Part shown: in pieces, positions 48,158 to 57,057 of the stretch | Layout of the letters: the number at the start of each line of letters is the position of its first letter | Position numbering within the stretch: position 1 is the first letter of the stretch | Origin: Alphaproteobacteria bacterium | GTDB lineage: Bacteria; Pseudomonadota; Alphaproteobacteria; DSM-16000; Inquilinaceae | DNA length: 64,000 nucleotides | Direction: 5' to 3' | NCBI GenBank assembly: GCA_028281925.1 | Contig: JANQIX010000091.1 | Coordinates: 1-64,000, forward strand | The notes under the pieces: model-generated | Told to the model about the DNA's origin: nothing | Databases searched by the model: none | The model's input: only the letters and a program-made list of their open reading frames with translations | Translations under genes and position numbers: made by a program

Positions 48158-49831
48158 TCAGTAGCTGACCGCGCCGTCGGCGCCGATCCCGGTTTCCGAC
48201 CTTAGGAACTGCGCCTCGAAGGCTCTGGCCTCGGCCGCCGCCGCAGCACTGCGATCGGTGATCGAGAAGACCCAGATGCCCAGGAACGCCACTGCGACGG
48301 AAAACAGCGCCGGGTACTGGTAGGGGAAGATGGCCTGCGCGTTGCCGAATACCGACACCCAGACCGTCGGGCTCAGGATCACCAGCACGATGGCCGTGCC
48401 GAGGCCGAGAAAGCCGCCATAGACGGCGCCGCGTGTGGTCAGCCGCCGCCAGAACATGGCCAGGAACAGGACGGGGAAGTTCGCGCTGGCCGCCACCGCG
48501 AAGGCCAGCCCCACCATGAAGGCGATGTTCTGGTCTTCGAACACGAGACCAAGGCCGATCGCCACGAGCCCGAGCGCGACGGTAGCAAAGCGCGAGATCC
48601 GCAGTTCCTCCCGCCGGGTTGCTTGCCCGCGCCTCAGGACCGAGGCGTAGAGGTCGTGGCTGATGGCGAAGGCTCCGGCCAGCGTCAGGCCCGCCACCAC
48701 CGCCAGGATCGTGGCCAGCGCCACAGCCGCGATGAAGCCGAGGAACAGGCTGCCGCCGGTCGCATTGGCGAGATGGAGTGCGGGCATGTTGCCACCACCG
48801 ATCAACCGTGCGGCGGCGTCGTAGAATGCCGGATTGTTCGTCACCAGCACGATGGCCCCGAAGCCGATGATGAACGTCAGGATGTAGAAATAGCCGATGA
48901 AGCTCGTGGCGAAGACAACAGAGCGCCGCGCTTGCCTGGCATCGGAGACGGTGAAGAACCGCATCAGGATGTGGGGCAGGCCCGCCGTCCCGAACATCAG
49001 CGCGACCCCCAACGAGATCGCCGAAACCGGGTCCGACACCAGACCGCCGGGCGCAACGATCCCTGCGCCATGGGGGTGCGCGGCGATCGCGCGCCCAAAC
49101 AACGCGTCGAGATCGAAGCGGACCAGCCAGAGCACTGCGGCGGCCATGAAGGTGGCGCCCGACAATAGCAGCACCGCCTTGACCACTTGGACGGAGGTGG
49201 TGGCGACCATGCCGCCGAACATCACGTAAATGATCATCAGGATGCCGACGGCTCCCACAGCCCCTTCATAGGGCAGCCCGAACAGCAGCTCGATCAGCTT
49301 GCCGGCCCCGACCATCTGGGCGATCAGGTAGAAGGCGACGACCGTCAACGATCCGCAGGCCGAGAGGCACCGGACCGGCACCTGGCGCAGGCGGTACGAG
49401 GCGACATCGGCAAAGGTATACTTGCCGAGATTGCGCAGACGTTCCGCCACCAGGAACAGGACGATCGGCCAGCCCGCGAGAAACCCCACCGAGTAGATCA
49501 GGCCGTCGAAGCCGACGGCAAACACCAGTCCGGCAATGCCGAGGAAGGACGCAGCCGACATGAAATCGCCGGCGATGGCGAGGCCGTTCTGCAGCCCCAT
49601 GATGCCGCCACCGGAGGCATAGAAGTCGGCCGCCGACCGTGAGCGCCGCGACGCCCAGTGCGTCACTGCCAGAGCGGCCAGCAGCACGACGAAGAAGACG
49701 ATGATCGCCCGCAGGTCGAGCGGCCGGTCCGACCAAGGCACCTGGATCGTCCGGGCCTGCGCCGGAGCGGCGATGAGCAGTGCTGACAGTCCGGACGAAA
49801 GCGCGAACGCCCGCAGCGAACGCCCCGTCAT
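48158..49831 (-). CDS. actP: Cation/acetate symporter ActP
   Basis: The 557-residue SSS-family symporter has a signal peptide-like N terminus (AFALSSGLSALLIAAPAQARTI) and about 13 helices. Landmarks are DFYASGGGIMGLQNGLAIAGDFMSAASFLGIAG, GTAGLPHILMRFFTVSDARQARRSV and AFAISHDLYASVLRRG. It imports acetate and short acids with sodium or protons. Its ATG overlaps the DUF485 stop by 4 bases, the usual yjcH-actP arrangement. Confidence 0.93.
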   Translation of the reverse strand: MTGRSLRAFALSSGLSALLIAAPAQARTIQVPWSDRPLDLRAIIVFFVVLLAALAVTHWASRRSRSAADFYASGGGIMGLQNGLAIAGDFMSAASFLGIAGLVFAVGFDGLIYSVGFLAGWPIVLFLVAERLRNLGKYTFADVASYRLRQVPVRCLSACGSLTVVAFYLIAQMVGAGKLIELLFGLPYEGAVGAVGILMIIYVMFGGMVATTSVQVVKAVLLLSGATFMAAAVLWLVRFDLDALFGRAIAAHPHGAGIVAPGGLVSDPVSAISLGVALMFGTAGLPHILMRFFTVSDARQARRSVVFATSFIGYFYILTFIIGFGAIVLVTNNPAFYDAAARLIGGGNMPALHLANATGGSLFLGFIAAVALATILAVVAGLTLAGAFAISHDLYASVLRRGQATRREELRISRFATVALGLVAIGLGLVFEDQNIAFMVGLAFAVAASANFPVLFLAMFWRRLTTRGAVYGGFLGLGTAIVLVILSPTVWVSVFGNAQAIFPYQYPALFSVAVAFLGIWVFSITDRSAAAAAEARAFEAQFLRSETGIGADGAVSY

Positions 49832-50139
49832 TCCTTCGTCTCGTCTATGATCCGGCGGTCCAGGTCGTCGAAGGTCCGATTGGCGCGGTGCATATAGACG
49901 CCCGTCAATACGATGGACAGAACGATCAGCGCCAGACTGACGGGCAGGCCGATGGAGATTGCGGAGTCCCGCGATATCGGCTCAGCGAGAACCTGCGGGG
50001 CGAAGGCAATGAGGCCGATGAACGTGAAATAGGCGATCACCATCGTCATCGACAGCCGCCATGCGAACCGCGAACGACGGCGGACCAGATCCCGAAACGC
50101 CGGGTGGTCGCCGATCCTCTTGATCAGATCCTGATCCAT
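49828..50139 (-). CDS. DUF485 small membrane protein (YjcH-like)
   Basis: The 103-residue protein has the DUF485 pattern: an N-terminal IGDHPAFRDLVRRRSRFAWRLSM, then two helices (TMVIAYFTFIGLIAFAPQVLA and IGLPVSLALIVLSIVLTGVYM). It is the partner of ActP encoded upstream of the symporter. The ATG at 50139 was preferred over an upstream ATG with a non-conserved 50-residue leader. Confidence 0.9.
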   Translation of the reverse strand: MDQDLIKRIGDHPAFRDLVRRRSRFAWRLSMTMVIAYFTFIGLIAFAPQVLAEPISRDSAISIGLPVSLALIVLSIVLTGVYMHRANRTFDDLDRRIIDETKE

Positions 50140-50390
50140 ACGCCCCGACCTTGCCCGGGCAGGCCAATCGCCATCCGACGGGACCAAACAACGACATATA
50201 CCGCAGGCGTCGGCAGCGCCCGTATGACGCACATCAAGCGTGACGCGATTGGGGAGAAGCTCCCGTTCAGCGCAATCATGACGCGCCACCGGCGCGAGCC
50301 GGCCACTGGCCGGCTGCCATGTGGCAAGGGTGGAACAAAAAGGAGGGGGGAGAGAGGTTGCTGGGGGCGGCCAGCGATCAGGCCGCAGCG

Positions 50391-51557
50391 TCAGGCGGCG
50401 GCTTGGTCGCCGGCCTCAGGTGCGGACCCCAGCAGGGAGTGGTAGAGGGCGACGGTGGCTTCGCCGACATGGCCGGCGGAGAAGTTCTGCTCCACCAGTC
50501 GGCGTGACGCAGCGCCGAACCTGCTGCGCAGGTCGCCGTCGCCCGCCAGCGCGGCCATGGCGTCCGCCAGCGCGGCGGCATCATCCGGTGGCACCAGAAA
50601 CGCGTTCTCGCCGGCCCGTGCGATCTCCCGGCAGCCGGGAACATCCGTCGCGACGATGGGGCGGCCGCAGGACGCCGCCTCCAACAGGCTTTTGGGCAGG
50701 CCTTCGCGGCGTGACGGCAAGACGCCGATATGCGCTGCTGCCCAGACGGATCGGATATCGTCCCGGTGGCCGAGCCAGGAGATGCCGGGCAGCCGATCCC
50801 ACTTCTGCAGCTCGGCCTCGGGAATGCTAGTCGGGTTTTCCGGATCGGGCGTCCCGACCAGATGCAGGTGCAGCGGTGTCCCGCGCGCCCAGAGCGCCAG
50901 CTGCGCCTCGACCAGAGGCCGGACACCCTTGTCTTCCAGCATGCGGCCGACGAATGCCGCAACGAGGGGTGGGGACGGCGGCTCCGGCAAATGGGGCAGC
51001 GCGTCGGCGTCGACACCGGATCCGCGGATCACGACGGCCCGGTCGGGCGTGACGAGGCCCAGGCGAACCAGTGTCTGCAGGTCATCGCCGTTCTGCATGA
51101 TCACACGGCTGGCGCTGCGCTTCAGCAGCCGCCCCAGCACGGCGAAGACCAGGGGGCGAGCCAGGCGCGCCTTCGGGCCGTCCGCAATGAAGACCGTGCC
51201 AAGACCGGTCAGCGCGCTGACGACCGCAGGCACACCCGCCCGCCATGCCGCCAGGCCGCCCAGCACCACGGGTTTCATGGAGACATGGTGGACGATGTCC
51301 GGCCGCTCTTGCCGATAGAGCCTTGTGATCTCACGCACGGCCGCCACCTGTGCCGGCGGACTGACCGAGCCCCGCCGCCAGCGGAGAGGATGCAGGTCAA
51401 ACCCCTCGTCACGAATGCGCGCCCCATGGTCGGCGACCCGCGTGGCAACGGCCACCTGGAACCCGGCATCGCGGGCCGCCCGCGCCACCGGCAGCCGATG
51501 CGACCAGAAGTACCAGTCTTCCGTAACCAGGTAGATCAGCTTCGGTCGCCGGTTCAT
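50391..51557 (-). CDS. GT-B glycosyltransferase (family 4-like)
   Basis: The 388-residue protein has LIYLVTEDWYFWSHRLPVARAA at the N terminus, DIVHHVSMKPVVLGGLAAW, VVAAFVGRMLEDKGVRPLVEA, and the nucleotide-sugar E-x7-E motif in REGLPKSLLEAASCGRPIVATDVPGC. The HVSMKP region resembles the UDP-sugar transferases acting on undecaprenyl-linked acceptors. It is the last gene of the glycan operon and overlaps the preceding one by 4 bases. Confidence 0.9.
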   Translation of the reverse strand: MNRRPKLIYLVTEDWYFWSHRLPVARAARDAGFQVAVATRVADHGARIRDEGFDLHPLRWRRGSVSPPAQVAAVREITRLYRQERPDIVHHVSMKPVVLGGLAAWRAGVPAVVSALTGLGTVFIADGPKARLARPLVFAVLGRLLKRSASRVIMQNGDDLQTLVRLGLVTPDRAVVIRGSGVDADALPHLPEPPSPPLVAAFVGRMLEDKGVRPLVEAQLALWARGTPLHLHLVGTPDPENPTSIPEAELQKWDRLPGISWLGHRDDIRSVWAAAHIGVLPSRREGLPKSLLEAASCGRPIVATDVPGCREIARAGENAFLVPPDDAAALADAMAALAGDGDLRSRFGAASRRLVEQNFSAGHVGEATVALYHSLLGSAPEAGDQAAA

Positions 51558-52660
51558 TGGTCCGCGATCCCCACCACCCGCAGGAATGCTCCGACGACCG
51601 CGTCGCGGTCGTATCGGCGGGGGAGAAGGCTGGCGCGCAGGTGCCCACCCGCCTTAGGCGAAATGCGCTCTACGGCTGCTGCGAACGGACCGCCGGCATC
51701 GGCCAGGGTGACGGCGCCGGGTGGTGCGTCCGCAGAGACCTCCGCCAGTCCACCGGATGTGGGCGTTGCGATCACCGGTGTGCCACAGGCCAATGCTTCC
51801 AACGCCGCGTTGGGCATACCCTCCCATCGGGAGGGCATCAGCATTGCATCGGCCCCGGCAAGGAAACGCGGCACGTCGCTGCGATAGCCGACCAAACTGA
51901 CACGTTGCCCAAGGCCGGCCAATTCGACGGTACGCGCAAGGGCTTCCCTCTCGGGCCCGTCGCCGATGATGCTGAGATGAACCGTTCCCAGCAGGTCTGC
52001 CATCATCTCGATCAGCCGGTCGAACCCCTTCTGATGAACCAGCCGCCCCACCGCAACAAGGCGAAGGCCCGATCCCGGATGACGCAACGGGTCGGCCGCT
52101 GCCGCCCGCAGCGCCGCGACGTCGACGGGGTTGGGAAGGATGGCGAGCCGATGGTCCGGAAGTGCGAAGTCCCGCCGGAACTCCGCCGCCATACGGTCGG
52201 ATGTCGCCAGCACCAGATCGGCCCGCGGATAGAGGTGCCGGTAGCCGAAGCGAAACGCCGCAGGCCATCGCGTCTCCGGCAGGCTGAGCGACGGCAAGTT
52301 TGCTTCGCGCAAGACCATGCGCGTGCCCCCCGCGAGAAGCGGCCGGGCGGCAGCGAGCGCCAGATTGACATAGCCAAGTGTGGAGAATACGGCGTCGGGT
52401 CGAAGCCGCCGAAGCGTCCTGACAAGGGGGACCAGGGCAGAACGAAGGCGTCGCCGGTTCAGGACGATGGGCGACACACCTTCAGGGACGAGGCGCAGAA
52501 GCGGCCCTTCGCGATCGAAGACGACCAGCCGCGCGTCCACGCCCCGTTCGACGGCACCGGCCAGAAGCGTGAGTAAGACCTTTTCGGCACCCCCGCCGTC
52601 GAATGACGGCAGGACGAAGGCTAGGGATGGCCTTGCTGCGGCGGCCGGCAGATCGGTCAC
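51554..52660 (-). CDS. GT-B glycosyltransferase (family 4)
   Basis: The 368-residue protein has FVLPSFDGGGAEKVLLTLL at the N terminus, LVAVGRLVHQKGFDRLIEMMADL, and WEGMPNAALEALACGTPVIATPTSGG (E-x7-E). It is distinct from its downstream neighbour in sequence, so the two transfer different sugars or linkages. Overlaps of 4 bases at both ends fix it in the operon. Confidence 0.9.
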   Translation of the reverse strand: MTDLPAAAARPSLAFVLPSFDGGGAEKVLLTLLAGAVERGVDARLVVFDREGPLLRLVPEGVSPIVLNRRRLRSALVPLVRTLRRLRPDAVFSTLGYVNLALAAARPLLAGGTRMVLREANLPSLSLPETRWPAAFRFGYRHLYPRADLVLATSDRMAAEFRRDFALPDHRLAILPNPVDVAALRAAAADPLRHPGSGLRLVAVGRLVHQKGFDRLIEMMADLLGTVHLSIIGDGPEREALARTVELAGLGQRVSLVGYRSDVPRFLAGADAMLMPSRWEGMPNAALEALACGTPVIATPTSGGLAEVSADAPPGAVTLADAGGPFAAAVERISPKAGGHLRASLLPRRYDRDAVVGAFLRVVGIADQ

Positions 52661-53784
52661 GCGCGGGACACAGCGTCGCGCACGGCCGTGCAGATCCGGT
52701 CCGCGGTTTCGTCCTGCATATATCCGTGCATCGGCAGGCTCAGCACGCGAGCGCAGAGCGCCTCGCTTCTCGGCAACGACCCGGGACCATCGCCAAAGGG
52801 TGCGTAGGCCGGCTGAAGGTGCAATGGCCGGGGGTAGTAGACCGCAGTGGGTACGCCCGCGGCATTCAGCCGGGCCGCGACCCCGTCGCGATCGTCGACC
52901 TTAATCGTGTACTGCGCCCAGGCGCTCAGCCGTCCTTCGCGCCGAGCGGGTGTTGTTGCCATGTTGCCCAAACGGGAATCGTAGAGATCCGCCAATCGTT
53001 GCCGCGCCGCGATCTCCTCGTCCAAACTCGGCAGCTTGGCGAGCAGGATGGCCGCCTGAATCGTATCGAGCCTGGCATTCAGCCCCACCCGGACGATGTC
53101 GTACTTGCCCCCGCCTTTGCCATGCGCGCGGATGGAACGATAGCAGGCAGCCCGTTCGGCATCGTCGGTCAGCAGCGCGCCGCCATCGCCATAGCAGCCA
53201 AGGGGTTTGGCGGGGAAGAAGCTGCAGGCCGTCACCGGGGCGAGCGTTCCGACCCTGCCGGCATCGGTCCGTCCACCATAGCTCTGGGCGGCATCGGCCA
53301 GCAGGAACAGACCATGCCTGTCGGCAACCTGCGCAAGCGCATCATAGTCGGTTGGCAGGCCGAACAGGTCGACGGCGACGATGGCCCGCGGCTTTAAGCG
53401 GCCGGCCGCTTGTACATCCTCAATGCGCCGTTCGAGGTCATCGACATCGATGTTGAAATCGTCTCCGTCAACATCGACGAACACCGGCGTGGCGCCGAGC
53501 AGTAGCGGCACCTCCGCCGTTGCGGTGAATGTGAAGCTCGGCACGAAAACCGCGTCGCCTGCGCCGATGCCCTCACCCATCATGGCCATCAGCAGGGCAT
53601 CGGTACCGCTGGATACCCCGATGGCGTGGGTGGCACCGCAGTGCTCTGCCAGGGCTTCCTCGAACTCGCCGACCTCGGGACCAAGGATGAACCGGCCATG
53701 ATCCATCACTGCAGCAACTCTTCGGTCGATCTCGGACTTCAGCCGCATGTGCTGCGCCTTCAAGTCGACGAAGGGGATGCTCAT
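52657..53784 (-). CDS. DegT/DnrJ/EryC1 family sugar aminotransferase (WlbC/WbpE-like)
   Basis: The 375-residue PLP enzyme opens IPFVDLKAQHMRLKSEIDRRV and has PEVGEFEEALAEHCGATHAIGVSSGTDALLMAMM. The PLP Lys193 lies in FFPAKPLGCYGDGG and GLNARLDTIQAAIL follows. It resembles the group that aminates C3 of UDP-3-keto-GlcNAc-uronate (WbpE/WlbC). The neighbouring oxidoreductase and acetyltransferase complete that three-enzyme set. The start at 53784 is preceded by AAGGA. Confidence 0.88.
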   Translation of the reverse strand: MSIPFVDLKAQHMRLKSEIDRRVAAVMDHGRFILGPEVGEFEEALAEHCGATHAIGVSSGTDALLMAMMGEGIGAGDAVFVPSFTFTATAEVPLLLGATPVFVDVDGDDFNIDVDDLERRIEDVQAAGRLKPRAIVAVDLFGLPTDYDALAQVADRHGLFLLADAAQSYGGRTDAGRVGTLAPVTACSFFPAKPLGCYGDGGALLTDDAERAACYRSIRAHGKGGGKYDIVRVGLNARLDTIQAAILLAKLPSLDEEIAARQRLADLYDSRLGNMATTPARREGRLSAWAQYTIKVDDRDGVAARLNAAGVPTAVYYPRPLHLQPAYAPFGDGPGSLPRSEALCARVLSLPMHGYMQDETADRICTAVRDAVSRA

Positions 53785-54025
53785 GTTCAACGGATCCTTT
53801 CGCACTTGGTGGCGTCGGCAGGGCGGCGATGACTGGCCTCATGGCCGTTGCCGAGGATTGGGCATGGCCATAACCGATTGAGATACCCGATCCGCCGGGC
53901 GGACGGTCGTCTTGATGTGGCGCGAGCGGTTGGCGATCGTGTCTGTGGCGCTGATGCGATATGAGAATTCGACGCTCTCGGAGCGCACCGACTCACGGTC
54001 GAGGCTGCGGTAGACGAGAGGCAGA

Positions 54026-54682
54026 ATGGACAGCTCTGCGCAGGACGCAATGGCACAGACAAAAAGCAGCAGCAGCGGCAACGGACCGTCGAGCATCTTC
54101 ATTCACGAGACCGCGTGGATCGATCAGCCGAGCCGCATCGGCGACGGTACGAAGATCTGGCATTTCAGTCATGTCCTGCCCAGGACCTCGATCGGCCGGA
54201 ATTGTACCTTGGGCCAGAACGTCATGGTCGGCCCGGATGTCTCGGTCGGCGACAACTGCAAGATCCAGAACAACGTCAGCCTGTACAGCGGCGTGACGCT
54301 GGAGGATGGCGTGTTTTGCGGCCCCAGTTGCGTGTTCACGAATGTCGACCGGCCGCGCGCGGAGATCAATCGTAAGGACGAGTTCCGACCGACGCTGGTG
54401 CGCTGCGGCGCCACGATCGGGGCAAACGCGACCATCGTCTGCGGCACGACTTTGGGGCGCTATTGCTTCGTGGCCGCCGGCGCAGTGGTGACGCAGGACG
54501 TGCCCGCGCATGCACTGGTCGCAGGTGTTCCGGCGAAACAGATCGGCTGGGTCTCCCACGCCGGCGAGCGGCTTGGGGCGGACTTCACGTGCCCCCGCGA
54601 AGGCCGTCGCTACCAGCTGACCGAAGATGGATGCCTGAAGGAGATCCTAGGGCAGGATCAGCCCGACGTTGCGGAGACCTGA
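54026..54682 (+). CDS. Left-handed beta-helix sugar N-acetyltransferase (WlbB/WbpD-like)
   Basis: The 218-residue hexapeptide-repeat acetyltransferase begins IFIHETAWIDQPSRIGDGTKIWHFSHVLPRTSIGRNCTLGQNVMVGPDVSVG and has CGPSCVFTNVDRPRAEI, AGAVVTQDVPAHALVAGVPAKQIGWV. The pattern is that of WlbB/WbpD/PglD-type enzymes that acetylate an amino sugar made by the adjacent aminotransferase. It is the only + strand gene of the locus, convergent with the oxidoreductase (19 bp) and divergent from the aminotransferase (241 bp). Confidence 0.88.
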   Translation: MDSSAQDAMAQTKSSSSGNGPSSIFIHETAWIDQPSRIGDGTKIWHFSHVLPRTSIGRNCTLGQNVMVGPDVSVGDNCKIQNNVSLYSGVTLEDGVFCGPSCVFTNVDRPRAEINRKDEFRPTLVRCGATIGANATIVCGTTLGRYCFVAAGAVVTQDVPAHALVAGVPAKQIGWVSHAGERLGADFTCPREGRRYQLTEDGCLKEILGQDQPDVAET

Positions 54683-54701
54683 CGGTCGCCTGTGCGCCTC
54701 G

Positions 54702-55706
54702 TCAATAGGGGACGTCGATGTCGACCGGCCGGCTGTCGGTGATCGATCGTTGGCAAGCGTCCAGGACATGCAGAACGCGCATCCCCTCTTGGGCATCGGA
54801 CGGGGGCCGCGTACCGGTCGTGATCGCGTCAAGGAATGCCGCGCATTCCTCGCGCAGAGGCTCGACCGGATCGTAGGCGATCTCCTCACCCTTCGCCCGG
54901 TTGATGACGGGGATCTCGCCGCTCCAGGCGACTTCGTGCCGATAGAGCTTCAGCTTCTCCCCGGCGGCGGCAACGTCGTCGAACACAGCCATTGCCTCCG
55001 ACCCCACGACGACCATCCGCTGTTCCTTATAGGGATGAAGCCACGAAACGAAGATGTGTGCGTTTATCCCCTCCGGAAACCAGAGATGCGACAGCGTCGT
55101 GTCCGCGACCCCGGGGGTCAGGTGGCTAGTCTCGCTGGCAAAAACCCGCTCGGGCATCACGCCGGCCAGGGACAGAATCATGGAGATGTCGTGCGGTGCG
55201 AACGACCAAAGCGAATTCTCTTCCCGCCGGATCCGGCCAAGATTGGCCCGATTGGAATAGAGGTAGCGCAGATCGCCCAACGCCCCGTCGCTGACGAGCC
55301 GCTTCAACACCCGGAAGACCGGGTGATAGAGAAGCAGATGGCCCACCATGAGGGTCAGCCGGCTGTCATCTGCGAATGCCGTCAGGCGGCGCCCCTCAGC
55401 AATATCGAGACATAACGGCTTCTCGACGAATACATGCTTGCCGGCCCGCAAGGAGATGTCGGCCAGTCTTCCATGCGTGGCCGCCGGTGTCGCGATGACC
55501 ACGGCATCGACATCATCTGCCTGCAGCAGCGCGATCGCATCGTCGTAGGGTCTGGCATCGGGATACTCTGCGGCGATCCGCCCGCGGACTTGGGCATCCG
55601 CTTCGGCAAATGCCGTCAGCGTCCCCAGAGCGTGAAAGCTTCGCACGTGGTTTCGGCCCCAAGGGCCGGCACCGATGACCGCGACGCGCGGCGGAACCAT
55701 GGTCAT
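54702..55706 (-). CDS. Gfo/Idh/MocA family sugar dehydrogenase (WlbA/WbpB-like)
   Basis: The 334-residue protein has GAGPWGRNHVRSFHALG for NAD, IATPAATHGRLA, VEKPLCLDIAEGRRL, LMVGHLLLYHPVFRVLKRL and LWSFAPHDISMIL (catalytic His region). It resembles UDP-GlcNAc-uronate 3-dehydrogenase. With the aminotransferase and acetyltransferase it would make a UDP-2,3-diacetamido sugar. The ATG overlaps the stop of a 55-codon upstream frame by 4 bases. Confidence 0.87.
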   Translation of the reverse strand: MTMVPPRVAVIGAGPWGRNHVRSFHALGTLTAFAEADAQVRGRIAAEYPDARPYDDAIALLQADDVDAVVIATPAATHGRLADISLRAGKHVFVEKPLCLDIAEGRRLTAFADDSRLTLMVGHLLLYHPVFRVLKRLVSDGALGDLRYLYSNRANLGRIRREENSLWSFAPHDISMILSLAGVMPERVFASETSHLTPGVADTTLSHLWFPEGINAHIFVSWLHPYKEQRMVVVGSEAMAVFDDVAAAGEKLKLYRHEVAWSGEIPVINRAKGEEIAYDPVEPLREECAAFLDAITTGTRPPSDAQEGMRVLHVLDACQRSITDSRPVDIDVPY

Positions 55707-55870
55707 CTCGGCCCTCGGCCAGCCATTGCCATTAGGTCTCCTAGCAACTGGTACGCGCCGATGGCAACCGGTGCCACGAACGGGACCGACGCGATCAGGC
55801 GATGCCCGCAGCCGAGGCTGGCCCTGCATTTGTTGCCGTCGTGGATGCACAGGATCCAGACGGCGCTCAT
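55703..55870 (-). CDS. Candidate 55-residue translationally coupled small protein
   Basis: An ATG at 55870 overlaps the stop of the upstream glycosyltransferase by four bases (ATGA). The frame ends with a TGA that overlaps the oxidoreductase ATG by four bases. The product begins MSAVWILCIHDGNKC and has a hydrophobic stretch (LIASVPFVAPVAIGAYQLLG). I do not recognise it. Both junctions copy the coupling used throughout this operon, which supports real translation. The alternative is a spacer that happens to stay open. Confidence 0.5.
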   Translation of the reverse strand: MSAVWILCIHDGNKCRASLGCGHRLIASVPFVAPVAIGAYQLLGDLMAMAGRGPR

Positions 55871-57057
55871 ACGCGCCGACGCCGCTCTTGCGCCAACGCA
55901 GATATCCCCGCGCCCGCCTGTGCCAGGTTTTCCACGGCGCCGGTGAACTCGGCCGCCTGACTGCGGCCCGAAAACTGGCGTTCGCCCTTCTTCCGCGCGG
56001 CCGTGCCGAGCTGCTGCGCCAACTCCGGCTGGCGGACCAGGGCATCCAGCCGTTCGGCCACGGCCTCGGCGTCGAATGGATCGAAAAGATACCCGGTGAC
56101 CCCGGGTTCGACCACGCCGGTGAACGACCCTGTCGCCAGCACAGGCACGCCGAAGCGAGCCGCCTCGATCACGTCGCGGCCCCAAGGGTCGTTTTCGCGC
56201 GAGGGACGTACAAGGGCTGTGGCCGCCGCCAGGATCGGCGCGGGATCGGACGCGTAGCCGCAAAGCTCGATGCGGTCCGCCAGACCCGCGCGGGCACAGC
56301 GCGCCTGCAGCTCGGCGGCAAAGCTGCTCTTGCTGCGCGCGCGGCCGAAGACCTTCAGCGTAATCGGCGGTGCCCCCCTGCGCTCAAGCGCCTCGGCGAT
56401 ATCGACCATGCGGTCGGTGCCCTTCGACGGGTCGAGATTGCCGAAATAGACGGCAAACGGGCGCTCGGTGTCGGGCACGCGGGGCAGGGGCTCCGGCGCG
56501 ATGTTCCACATGACCGAGCCAGGAACCCCCTTTCCTGCAGAGCCGGATAGCCGACGGAACCGCCCCTCTTCCTGTGGGGAGATGAAGAACAGCCGGTCAA
56601 CGCACCGGGCCAGCGACCGGGCCAGCCAGCGCCCCCAGCGGTCTTCCGGCCACAGGGCACGGCAATGGCCGATCATCGGCAGGTGTGTGCGCGTCTTCAG
56701 GCGGCCGGCCAGCAGGAAGAGGCCCTCATAATTCAGATGGATCACCTCTGCGCCATGGTCGCCCGCAAGGCCCGTCAGCCGCTCGGCCGCCCGTCCCAGC
56801 CGCCGCAGCCGGGGCAGAGACGCCAGCAGGATCTTCAGGCCGGTGCCGCGGCGGGGCACATAGCTGCCAATCTCAGGCACATGAACGGTTGGCACGCCGA
56901 TCCGCCGGTACCAGTCCACCAGCGGCCCGACCTCCCGATGGGCGACCAGGGGTGCGATGCGATCGCGGTCGAGGCGCGATATCAGCTCGAACAGACTGCG
57001 GGACGAACCGCCCCATCCGCCTTCGATGTCGATATGCAGCGTACGCCTGGCGGTCAC
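55867..57057 (-). CDS. GT-B glycosyltransferase
   Basis: The 396-residue protein has HIDIEGGWGGSSRSLFELISRLD, MIGHCRALWPEDRWGRWLARSLARCVDRLFFISPQEE, FAVYFGNLDPSKGTDRMVDIAEAL and DPWGRDVIEAARFGVPVLATGSFTG, with a variant of the E-x7-E site. It is probably a glycosyltransferase family 4 member. It starts at a GTG overlapping the stop of the asparagine-synthase-like gene by four bases. Confidence 0.86.
   Translation of the reverse strand: MTARRTLHIDIEGGWGGSSRSLFELISRLDRDRIAPLVAHREVGPLVDWYRRIGVPTVHVPEIGSYVPRRGTGLKILLASLPRLRRLGRAAERLTGLAGDHGAEVIHLNYEGLFLLAGRLKTRTHLPMIGHCRALWPEDRWGRWLARSLARCVDRLFFISPQEEGRFRRLSGSAGKGVPGSVMWNIAPEPLPRVPDTERPFAVYFGNLDPSKGTDRMVDIAEALERRGAPPITLKVFGRARSKSSFAAELQARCARAGLADRIELCGYASDPAPILAAATALVRPSRENDPWGRDVIEAARFGVPVLATGSFTGVVEPGVTGYLFDPFDAEAVAERLDALVRQPELAQQLGTAARKKGERQFSGRSQAAEFTGAVENLAQAGAGISALAQERRRRV

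Noticed and set aside
50224..50237. ATGACGCACATCAA upstream of the DUF485-actP unit, resembling an FNR/ANR box.
   Set aside because: Only one half-site (TTGAT on the minus strand) is good; the other matches three of five bases.
53839..54102. An 87-codon minus-strand frame with a hydrophobic N terminus that overlaps the start of the + strand acetyltransferase.
   Set aside because: It overlaps a well-supported gene on the opposite strand, has no ribosome site or recognisable motif, and its middle is Arg/Ser-rich like other shadow frames.
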